NCBI RefSeq assembly: GCF_040054535.1 | Contig: NC_090784.1 | Location: 16,432,001 to 16,496,000, forward strand | Reading direction: 5' to 3' | DNA from: Antennarius striatus | Taxonomy: Eukaryota > Chordata > Actinopteri > Lophiiformes > Antennariidae | Length of the DNA stretch: 64,000 nucleotides | In this document: positions 36,375 through 60,312 of the stretch, one piece after another | Numbering within the stretch: position 1 is the first letter of the stretch | Layout of the letters: each line of letters opens with the position of its first letter | Program-made: the position numbers and the translations under genes | Notes under the pieces: generated by a model | What the model saw: only the letters and a program-made list of their open reading frames with translations | The model's database searches: none | Told to the model about the DNA's origin: nothing

Positions 36375-37490
36375 ACTCTTGTCATGTTAACTGAAACTGA
36401 CCTTTGTGTTTTGGATGATGAAATAATGTTTGCGAGTTTCCTGTTCTTTGCTTATTGGTTTCTTTGCTTTGTTTCGGGCTCCTCTGCAGGAGCACGTCTT
36501 CAAAGACACTTCCATATACAGTATATCCCCTATATAATCCATACTCGTTCTATAGTGTGTAACGTATGTGTGAAGTTGAACGGAGTGTGTTGTGAATAGT
36601 AACAATCATGTATTATTATTATTAGTAATTAATAATATGATATAAAAGTTAACCACATCAAAAATGTATTTGCTATAGCCAGCAAATACTTTACATTTTT
36701 TCTTACTTAAATGACTTTAATAGTCAATTTCTCTCCCCACTACACATACTGTGCTATAAAGCTTACGTTCGCCTGACACTTCTATACATTCATAGCACAA
36801 AAAATCAATCCAGGAATTTTTTACATGATCATGGTAAATATTTATATTTTTGTAAATATTCATCCAACACTTTAAACCACAATGTTAACAAAAGATGGAG
36901 AGAAGTCCTGGTTCAGCCCCTGCTTCTACATTCACTCATTCATCTGGGTTTTTTCCAATCCTTTAAGTAAGAAAACAAAACCAGTATTTATAATAAAAAA
37001 AATTTGGTTAATTTTTGTGTAATTTTTATATAAAAATATTCAACTATCAAGACCAGAAAGTTAATGCATGCATCAAGTATATATTAATATGTTGGCTGAT
37101 GGTGCTATGGGAAACTGATCTGTGATCAGTGAGCCCAACTGTTGCACATGAAATATCTCACACACACACACGCACCCACGCAATCACGCGCACACACACA
37201 CACTATTGTTGTTTTAGTGATGTATCTGCACAGACATGAACTCTCAAGAGATTTTAAAAATATATTTCACTTTTCCGCTGACATCCTGACCCTGGCTTGA
37301 CTCAGATGATCGCTGGTCATGAATTATCTCCACTGCGACTGGATGAACGAGTGACACGGGGGCCGTGGACCCGACATTGACCTCTCCATCCTTTCACCTT
37401 GGCCACAGTGCTTCTTTTACCCCTCCTTACCCCCATCTCCTCCGTCGTTCTTATTTCACATCCTGGTTGCTTTGACCCCTCTTTCCTCCC
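35710..37490. other. Noncoding stretch with CA tracts upstream of ttyh1
   Basis: It contains a CA microsatellite at about 36331-36370 and a short CA/CGCA tract near 37160-37205. No exon is supported. Confidence 0.4.
36331..36370. repeat. (CA)n microsatellite
   Basis: About 20 CA units, preceded by interrupted CACGCA units from 36303. Confidence 0.9.
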
Positions 37491-37528
37491 TCCTGCAGGG
37501 TGGAGGAGGGGAGCAGTGGCAGTAGAAA

Positions 37529-51455
<13,927 letters not shown>

Positions 51456-52440
51456 TTATTTTTTGTTAGGAAATGTATAGAAAGAAATGTTTAGTTTTCA
51501 TATGAATGAACACTTTACTGAAATTAAAAAGAAACTAATCTCAATACAATGAATGCTAAGTGTGAATTTCAAGTGCGTAACGTCAGCACCATTGAACGTT
51601 GTTATTAGAAGCACTTAAAAGAAACAGGTCCTAAATAGACTGGTCTTTCCTGCAGTGACACTGCTGGGAAATTGCTTGAGCAAAGCTATGAAGTGAGTCC
51701 ATTTGGTCTATGGTCCTTCCCCATGTCTATCCAACCTGTGTAAACTGTGAACAATGGTGAGGAAAGCCAGAATGGTATTGACGTTACTACATTGTAGTTT
51801 TATATTCTTAAATGTATCAGTACCACTGATTTCTTTCGGAGTTTTTATATAAATATTGTTGTAGAAGAGCACTGGCACGTAGCAACAAAACACATTTTTT
51901 CTGTGAATGGTTATGCAGTTCCCTGACTTTTTTATTTTAATTATTACTTTTTATAGGTGTCAATTCTGTATTTTCCTTGTATTACCGTATGGTATTCTGT
52001 ATATCTCACTGTCTATAATATCAGAATAATCATGAACCTTTGCTCTTAAAAAAATACTTGAGTGCTATCAAGATGTTCTTTTAATAACTGAATAGAAAAC
52101 TTCTACTGACGCTCATGTTGTCAGAGTGGAGAAGCATAGATCCCATAGCAGGTACATAGCAATATGATTCTTGCTACTGGTGCTGCAGTGGCGCTACCGT
52201 AACTAGCAATAATAACTATGTATAGCATTGGGTTTCTGAGATCTCAAAGATTTTTTTGTGTATATCTGGTATGGTATGTTGGAGATTTCATTGAATCCTC
52301 TGTCCTTGCCACCTGACCTAGTTAACCCCTGAATTGAGTTTGTATGGTTATCAATGCTCCTTTTGAATGGCATCCTTTTACACTCAAGAGTCTAATATAA
52401 ATAAAAATAACTTCGATACCCTCCACCTGGTCTTCGTGCC
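51456..52440 (+). other. ttyh1 3' untranslated region
   Basis: AT-rich sequence following the ttyh1 stop. Possible polyadenylation signals are ATTAAA near 51521 and AATAAA near 52399. No second gene is seen. Confidence 0.5.
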
Positions 52441-52448
52441 TCGATGCA

Positions 52449-52450
52449 AT

Positions 52451-52482
<32 letters not shown>

Positions 52483-52610
52483 TATACACACACACACTGT
52501 ATATATACTGTGTATATATACACTATATATATATATACTGTATATATACTATATATACTGTATATACTATATACACACACACAAACATATATATATACAT
52601 ATAAATAAAT
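52449..52610. repeat. (TA)n / (CA)n imperfect microsatellite
   Basis: TATATA blocks alternating with ACACAC and TACTGTATA words. It probably separates the 3' ends of ttyh1 (+) and josd2 (-). Confidence 0.9.
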
Positions 52611-52614
52611 GACA

Positions 52615-54182
52615 ACCACTATAGACTCAAACTTAAATAAAACAGAAGGTAAATCTTTAATAAAAATAAGCTTCAACATTATGAACTGTAAATTAGTTGC
52701 AAATGCATACTTGAGGCAGTCTTTTTGAAATGCATAGATCAATAGGAGAGACACAATACAGACATAGAGGTTACATTAAGTTATAGAACCAGTGTTTTTG
52801 CATGTTTGGCCTATTTACAACCATTTAAATCGTACTCCGACTCCTGTTGATTTGAAACAGTCGTTCACTTTGTGACTGAAGAGATTTGGCACATGGTCCT
52901 AAAAAAAAATTCCTGTCTGATTTTTTTGACAAAGCTTCACTATTCTATGGATTCAACTTCATTAACGTGCATCAAAATTATGAATCTGACACAAAGACAG
53001 GATTTCATTGTGAAGGATTATCATCAACCACATTTTCAATTTCTGAAAAATGCTAAAAGAGACAAAGCAGGCTCTCTGGAGGTTAATTACATGCTAAAAA
53101 TATCAAACTTACCTCGTAGTAAACAGCAAAAAACATGACAAAACACTGGTAAATATCTCACCTGAGCTGAGTTCAATAAAGACATTTTCAGTAAACCTTG
53201 AGGCAACTTCTTCTGAAGTACATTCTGCCATTGTGTTAGGAAGCATAACTAAACTGTAGCGGTAACTCAAGGTGAAACAAAAATGTTGGAAGGTGAGTTG
53301 GCTCATAAGTCACTGTGAAAGGACTCACTGGACATGTAGTGCCAGTACCGTGGTTAAGTGTCTATGGAGGTGAATGGTTATTGTCACTTTGTGTACCCAA
53401 GCTGCAAAAACCAAATACCAACGTTATTCAAAACAAAATTCCCATATTAGCGAACGTTACAACCGTGTTCTACCAGGTGACCAAACATTAAATGAAAACG
53501 GTGCTGCATCCAGTTTGCTACTGAACTCGGTTCAGGTGAAGCCTTTAAATTTATGACTGTATGATCACACACAACAACAAACCGTACGGACAAGTCTTCC
53601 TCTGCAGTGCATAGAAGGCTTACGACAAAACGACTCAGGGAAGGACAGTACACTTGGGTACAGCTTGATATATGATGGATTAGTACACAGCTATTGAATG
53701 CTGAATGCAGGCTGACTGAACTTCTGAGACTTGTTCATAAAAGACTCGATGATTTACATGGCAATTTCAGTCAAAAACAGTCCAGTTACTTCTATTGCAG
53801 ATGTTTTCTTATGCACAAACACAATTTTCCAACTGCAACACAGTCAATATTCATGTCATATGTCACAACTCAAGTATTATCAAACTACCCCCCCAGTAGC
53901 ATCATCCATTTTAGCTTGGATGCACCTTTCCAGTGTTAAAACAAAGGTACCAATAACAGGACAATACATATTCATGGCCATGTCAGAGCAACACCTGTTA
54001 TAGTAATAGCAGGTCCTTTTTAAGATGGAAACTCCCATCTCTGCTTCTCTTTGGAATTTCCATCATGTGTCTGTGTACATATTAAATGTAGATTTAGTGC
54101 ATTCCCTGAAGAGTTGTTTGTAGTGAGATGTTTAAAAGTCTTTTTTTCGATGCTACGTGAAGCTATGTCCTGTCCCAAGGCA
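52615..54182 (-). other. Probable josd2 3' UTR / intergenic
   Basis: AT-rich sequence without a supported exon on either strand. The two genes converge here. Confidence 0.4.
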
Positions 54183-56180
54183 TCACTTCTTGTGATCGTC
54201 AGAGTTCAGCCACGAACCATCTTCCTCCACTTCCCGCTGGACAACCAAGAGCATTTCTGCCACATCCTGAGAAAGCTGCTCACTGAGAAAAGTGCTGAGA
54301 GTGAAACAAGGATGAAAAATGGTTTGAATATGTCTGGATGCAGACAGAGGGCAGATTAGCACAGTGTGGTGTTCTGACAACAACAAACAGTGAGATAAGC
54401 CCCATGTGACTCCACATATGGGATGATTCATTTTCTGAGATTCCATAACTCAAAAGAGACACACGGAAGCATTTGTAATATTTAAATACATTCTCTTACC
54501 ATAGTTCTGCATCTCCCCCAATACAGATGGGGCTCTTTAGTTTGGAGTCGAGATTGTAATACTGTCCGTTAACTTGTCGAACTGCGAGCCAATGCCGCCG
54601 CCGGAGAGGGAGGGATACGATTCCAAGAGACACTCGTGAAGGTACATTAAGAATAAAACCCTGGACCTTTGACACACACAGGCTCTGAACTGTCCTGTGG
54701 GAGACATGTTAAGATGAAGATATAAGTCATATTCTAACTGATCTAATAAATAGTGCATTTTCAGGAGTTCTGAGGAACTGTTGCACCAACAGGAACTAAA
54801 TCTGACTCACCTGCATCTGCTTTATCAACTCATTTTGTGAAATTCCAATTTAGCAGGACGTGGTTGACAATTCCGGGAAAACAGTGCAAGTCATGCCTGA
54901 TTTAGAGTTCAACATGCCTGTAGGTTGCATTTTATGAGGGCCTAGTATTATAGTCTACTGCATCCACATAAATGGGTATCTTTGAATGTAAGGGATGCAT
55001 TTTGCTTCTTGATTACCTAACATAATGAGCTGATAGGTTATATTTGGTACTGATATATTTATTTAGACAACTTCCAATAAAAAAAGAAGAGATAAATACA
55101 GCATCAACCAAAAAACAAGGCAAGGAATGCAAAATGCTCCCTGAATACAACATGACAAGCTTCGTTTCTCAATAAAACATATGTGGTGTAAACGCTTGAC
55201 ATTTCACAGTGTATCTTACACACCTGCGTTTGTCCCACCACACAGCAGCCAGTTCCCTGCTCTGTAGTGCCGCCATGATGACGTTGACATCATAGTTTCC
55301 AGTGCCCAACACTGAGCGATGGGGGTTCACCACACACTGTGGAGCCAACCTGCAGGGAGAAGCAAACTGCATTTATAAAGCAAACCCACCTTGTATTTGG
55401 TATAGCCCTGTCTTGAATGTTGAAGGAGAAGCCTGAACACAGCCAGAGGAACTTCCTTCATTCTAATAAAACTTACTTATCTATAGCAATCAGAATGAAG
55501 TCACTGTGAAGCAACGAAGTCACAGGATATCTAGCAAGAAATTATTTCGCTAAGGTCATGAGATACCTCATTCCTGACTTGTCTAATTGTCATTCAAGTG
55601 AGTATATGGCAACAAGAACAATTCCTGCAATACTTCTCTTAATACTAGCTGTGTAAAATGTAATTCGGTGTCAAAACGTAGTAAAATTCTTGGTTTGTAT
55701 TTGTCCATTGAAAAAATAGTGGGATTTTTGATACTAATGCAACACATGAACCAGTCTATATGTAAAGAGTACGAATCATTTAGATTAACAATGCAAAATT
55801 GTATTACTCTGGGGAGAAGCGAACATCTGTGAGATTACAGAAGTAACTTCAAAACTACAACCAACCTGTTAAGAGCTAAAATTATAACAGCGTCGTTTTG
55901 AAAATGAAAAAGACAAGACTGCAAGACGGAGGTCACAAATCATGTAAGGAGACATGTTTCCTCCAGCAACGCCCCGGATACCTTAACAATCACTTATTTG
56001 AGCTTCTTTGTTTGTTAATTCTAGGTGACACCGATGCGTTGTGAAGACATGACGGTACCGTTTACAGATGTCATCGGCCGTCTCCTTGGTGAACACCCGC
56101 TCCTGGAGCACGTTGTTGAGAGCATGAATCGCGCACAGCTCCAGTCGTTGCTTTTCGTGGAACACTTCTCCTTCGCTCAT
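54183..56180 (-). CDS. josd2: Josephin-2 deubiquitinase
   Basis: Four coding exons: 56180-56059, 55349-55224, 54694-54500 and 54294-54183, 184 residues (human JOSD2 is 188). It is essentially one Josephin cysteine-protease domain. The nucleophile C16 is in [15 protein letters not shown], the catalytic histidine H117 in [10 protein letters not shown], and the third site in YYNLDSKL (N130/D132). [15 protein letters not shown] and AVWWDKRR are family signatures. The C-terminus [17 protein letters not shown] fits JOSD2 rather than JOSD1. The family hydrolyses ubiquitin chains; JOSD2 is described as cytosolic. Upstream leader exons with a uORF overlapping the start are predicted (see the next entry). 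Confidence 0.95.
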
Positions 56181-56651
56181 GCTAATGCTAAACGTTAGGA
56201 ACACACTTAACAGGTATAGTTAGCAGTGTAGCATTAACTAGCGCTCACAGAGAACTATGTTGTAGCTAACACAGTCCATTCAAGCTAACAACTTCAAACT
56301 CGTTTGCTAGTCCTTACTCTAATTGACGCTTTGGAATAACTAACTAGCGTTATATAGCTAGCTGACTGCTAATAATTTGAAAAGCGACAGCGAATATAGC
56401 TGTTGTTGATCAACAGCACCCCACGGACGCTACTGACCTGCTCGTTGGACGCTTCCCAGTCGAAAAGATGCTCGAGTCTGACAGCGCCATCCACAAACCG
56501 GAAGTAGATCTGTTGTTGTTGTTGTTGTGATATTTTGTTTTCGGCTGGCACGCCCATGTTCAACTAGAAAATGGGTCCCTACCAAAGTAGTGATTCCATT
56601 GTAGTCGTACAAATACAATAAACTTATCTCACCTGATACACACTCCGCCAT
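56181..56651 (-). promoter_or_regulatory. Predicted josd2 leader exons with upstream ORFs
   Basis: Minus-strand splice signals suggest leader exons: one ending at 56633 (ATGGCGGAGTGTGTATCAG|GTGAGA), one at 56563-56438 (acceptor TTTTCTAG, donor GAGCAG|GTCAGT), then an acceptor GTTTAG ending at 56188. Joined, an ATG at 56651-56649 opens a 51-codon uORF. Its TGA (56179-56177) overlaps the josd2 ATG as ATGA. A second uORF starting in the middle exon (MGVPAENKISQQQQQQ) ends two bases before that ATG. The middle exon contains six CAA codons in one frame. Splicing is predicted, not shown. Confidence 0.4.
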
Positions 56652-56699
56652 TCATTTAAGCTTCTTTATCAAAAGAACTCGTTTCATTACTGTACAGCT

Positions 56700-57205
56700 T
56701 ATGTTGAAGCACCCTCTAGTGGTGAGCCTGGTGACTGCGCTAATGGTGGCGCCATTGATTGAATGATAAACTAATTAAACTATACAATATATTGTTGACA
56801 AGATTTGAAGTTATGATTATGGATACCGGCTATCATTGGTATAGGTAACCAAGATTTAAATCGGAGTCTGGGCACGGGTCCTCTTCAGTCAGATAAATAA
56901 AAATGAGTTATATAAATGATTCCTGCTATGTCTCCCACCGCCTTATTCTGCTGCTGCAACTACTGATAAAGATGACAATATCAAGGTACTGTTTAAAAGA
57001 TTTCCCTAATATTATATGTGAAATATTCACACCCTCCTTCACTATCGCACTCAAATCAGTAGAAATCATACACTTTGTATCCATTGTGCATGTAAACTGA
57101 TTACATAATGTGTTGTTTACTTCTACTCTGTATGTACAACCGATTTATTCTGGGTTTTTTTCATTGCACTGTGATATTGTTTGTTTCACAACATTTGGTC
57201 TGTGT
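56700..57205. other. Intergenic, no gene seen
   Basis: AT-rich sequence between the josd2 promoter and the first RTE copy. Confidence 0.45.
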
Positions 57206-57212
57206 TGTGTTT

Positions 57213-58179
57213 GTGCTGCATGTATAGCAGAGGAGGTCAAGGTGAAGGTAGGACTGATCAGTGATCAGCTCTGAGCCCCTTCCTGTTTGCAGTGGTGATG
57301 AATAGGCTGATAGATATAGACTAGAATCCCAATGGACCATGATGTTCACAGATGACATTGTGATCTGCAGTGAAATCAGGGAGGAGGTGCAGGAACATTT
57401 AGAAAGTGTTTCGGAGAGAAGAGAAATGAAGATTAGCTGAGATAAAAGAGAATATTTGTGAATAAATGCCGAGAGGAGAGAAGGAAGAGTGAGGTTCCAG
57501 GGAGAAGAAAAAGCAAAGGTGAAGGACTTTCTATTCTTTGGGTCAGCAGTCCAAAACAAAAGTGAGTGTGATAAGGAGGTGAAGAAATGGATCCAAGCAG
57601 GCTGGAATGGGTGGAGGAAAGTGTCAGGTGCTTGATGTTACAGAAGAGTTTCTGCTAGAATGACAATAAAAATTTTATGACCATGCCATTATGTACGGGT
57701 TAGAGACAGTGGTGAGTTCAGCCATGATGTATGGATTAGAGACAGTGCTGAGTTCAGCAGTGATGGATGGATTAGAGACAGTGCAGCTGAAAAGAAGATG
57801 GAGAGCCAAGCTGGAGGTGGCGGAAATGAAGATGTGGAGGGTTCCCTCTAGGAGTGACCAGGATCAGAAATAAGTTCATGAGAGGAACAGCCCAGGTGAT
57901 ATGTTTTGGAGACAAAGGTGAGAGTAGAGACAAAGAGAGAGTAGACTTTGATGGTTTAGACACATCCAGAGGAGAGAGTATGTATGAGTATATTGGTAAA
58001 AGGGTAATGAGGATGGAGTTACTAGGCAAGAGTGCAAGAGAAAAACTAAAGAGAAGGTGGATGGATGTAGTGAGGGAAGACATGAGAGCAGTTGGTGTTA
58101 GAGATGAGGATGCTGATGATAAACTGACATAGAAAAAGATTACATGATGTGGTGACAAGCAGAAAGGAAAAGAAGAAGA
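57213..58179 (+). mobile_element. RTE-type LINE, older degraded copy (5'-truncated)
   Basis: It aligns by eye with the 59.0-59.9 kb copy from the reverse-transcriptase palm (GVSALSPFLFAVVMNRL-like) to the 3' end (GTGGTGACAAGCAGAAAGG, then AAGAAGAAG). Many stops and frameshifts are present. A 36-39-base unit encoding YGLETV.SSA is repeated about three times at 57691-57783. No function is retained. Confidence 0.85.
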
Positions 58180-58715
58180 CACCCTTCAGTCCCTTGATAC
58201 CCTTAACACTTTCTTTCTTACTCTTGATACATGCAAAGCTCTGAGTCTGCACATCTGTGAACCAGCTGTGAAAATCACACTGCACTGCATAAACCTACAC
58301 CTCACTCCAAAGTGTGTCCCTCAGAGGCTGTATTTGCAGTAAAGCTGATTATCTTTGATAGTGTGAGTTGGGAAAACCAACAATCTCTAAATAAATTTAT
58401 GGGAGCTTGCTCAAATTTGGTTGCGATATTTTGCTTAGATGTATAACCATACGCACAGTACAAAGGAGCCGGAGACTCCATTTTTCCTATCTACATTACT
58501 AATGCCAGTTTTGGGGTTGTTTAGATGTTGATATTTGATGAGATCTACATTTATTACCACATGTTTTTACTCGTACACATCACGTAATAATCATTATGGT
58601 GCATGTCAACAACCAGCTGTCATAATAAATATCAATTTATATCTGCAAAAACATAAATTTTTAAACATTTTAGTATTACTTACCGGACTCCCACATTATT
58701 ATCATTTATAATAAG
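58180..58715. other. Spacer between the two RTE copies
   Basis: No coding or repeat feature is recognised. Confidence 0.4.
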
Positions 58716-58718
58716 TGA

Positions 58719-59911
58719 AATGAGAGAGTTGTCATTGGTGCAGACTTCAATGGACATGTTGGTGCAGGAAACAGAAGTGATGAGGAGGTGATGGGCAGGT
58801 TTGATATTCAGGAGAGGAATGCAGAAGGACAGATGGTGGCTGACTTTGCAAAAAGGATGGAAACGGCTATAGTGAATACTTTCTTCCAGAAGAGGCAGAA
58901 AACTGTGGTATTGTATGAGGAAGTCTGGAGTGGCTGAGAAGTATGTTAAAGCGGTGCAGGACATGTATGAGGACTGTAAGACAGTGATGAGGTGTGCTGT
59001 AGGTGTGACAGAGGAGTTCAATGTGGAGGTTGGACTGCATCAGGGGTCAGCTCTGAGTCCCTTCTTGTTTGCTATGGTGATGGACAGGCTGACAGACGAG
59101 GTTAGACAGGAATCTCCATGGACTATGATGTTTGCAGATGACATTGTGATCTGTAGTGAGCGCAGAGAACAAGTGGCGGAGAAGCTAGAGAGGTGGAGGC
59201 TTGTCCTGAATAGGAGAGGAATGAAGGTTAGCCGCAGTAAGACAGAGTACATGTGTGTGAATGAGAAGGACCCAAGTGGAAGAGTGAGGTTACAGGGAGA
59301 AGAGATCAAGAAGGTGGAGGATTTTAAGTACTTAGGCTCAACAGTCCCTAAGTACTTAATGGAGAGTGTGGAAAAGAGGTGAAGAAGCTTGTACAGGCAG
59401 GATGGAACAGGTGGAGAAAAGTGTCAGGTGTGATGTGTGATAGAAGAGTTTCAGCTAAAATGAAAGGAAAGGTGTACAAAACTGTGGTGAGACCAGCAAT
59501 ATTGTTTGGTCTAGAGACAGTGTCACTGAAGAAAAGAAAGGAGACAGGTAGCAGAGATGAAGATGCTGAGGTTCTCTCTGGGAGTGACCAGGAAGGATAG
59601 GATCAGGAATGAGTACATCAGAGGGACAGCACATGTTAGAGGTCTTGGAGAGAAAGTCAGAGAGGCCAGACTGAGATGGTTTGGACATGTCCAGAGGAGA
59701 GATAGTGAATATATTGGTAGAAGGATGCTGAGTTTTGAACTGCCAGGCAGGAGGCCTAGAGGAAGACCAAAGAGGAGGTTTATGGATGTAGTGAAAGAGG
59801 ACATGAAGGTAGTTGGTGTGAGAGAAGAGGATGGAGAAGACAGGGTTAGATGGAGGCAACTGATTCACTGTGGCGACCCCTGAAGGGAAAAGCTGAAAGG
59901 AGAAGAAGAAC
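58719..59911 (+). mobile_element. RTE-type LINE with internal deletion
   Basis: The 5' part (58719-58905) encodes a piece of the APE-type endonuclease (IGADFNGHVGAG.R..EEVMG). At about 58905-58914 it jumps directly to late reverse-transcriptase sequence (MRKSGVAEKYVKAVQDMYE), so the region between is missing. The palm motif FADDIVIC (from 59131) is intact, followed by GMKVSRSKTEYMCVNE and DFKYLGSTV. After a frameshift near 59345-59380 come WRKVSGVMCDRRVSA, RLRWFGHVQRRDSEYIG and the end VRWRQLIHCGDP. The 3' end is GAAGAAGAA, the microsatellite-type end usual for RTE rather than poly(A). Not autonomous. Confidence 0.88.
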
Positions 59912-59986
59912 GAAGATCTTTTACTGTTTATCAGCAGCTTTCCTGAGAGTCGTAGAAGAGGGCGGGGAATGAGTTTTTCAAATGGT

Positions 59987-60312
59987 CCAATGGCTGACTA
60001 GAATCAGTCTTATTTTTGACTCTGTGTGGCTGATTGTACTTCCGGTTGTGACGTAATGCCAACGCGGTGTCATCATTGGGTTAAGTCTTTTGACGTGTCA
60101 CATCGTTAAGATCCCCATTGGTCTCTCGACTCAGTTAAACTGAGGATCTTATTTTTGTTCCTGTGTCAACGAAAAAGAAGAAAACCATAAACCCGTGACA
60201 CCCGGCTAAGTTTTCATTGCAGATAAATTTTTTTCAAGCTTAACAGAAAAGTTTCTAAGCCTCCAACGTCAACCAGACGCTCATCACATTAGCGGAACTG
60301 AGTTTGAAGATG
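59987..60312 (+). promoter_or_regulatory. ube2s promoter with CCAAT boxes
   Basis: Upstream of the ube2s start are CCAAT at 59987-59991 and inverted CCAAT (ATTGG) at 60075-60079 and 60117-60121. TGACGT-type words lie near 60048 and 60091, and an ETS-like CTTCCGG near 60040. TTTGAA (CHR-like) occurs at 60303-60308, directly before the start codon. Mammalian UBE2S is cell-cycle controlled, and NF-Y plus CHR sites are typical of such genes. Use here is inferred. Confidence 0.4.

Noticed and set aside
53109-53306. Minus-strand frame downstream of josd2
   Set aside because: It has no homology I recognise, does not begin with a convincing start and is AT-rich like a 3' UTR.
56369-56563. Separate protein gene beginning MGVPAENKISQQQQQQ
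   Set aside because: The frame stops directly at the predicted josd2 acceptor. It fits a josd2 leader exon with a uORF better than a gene.
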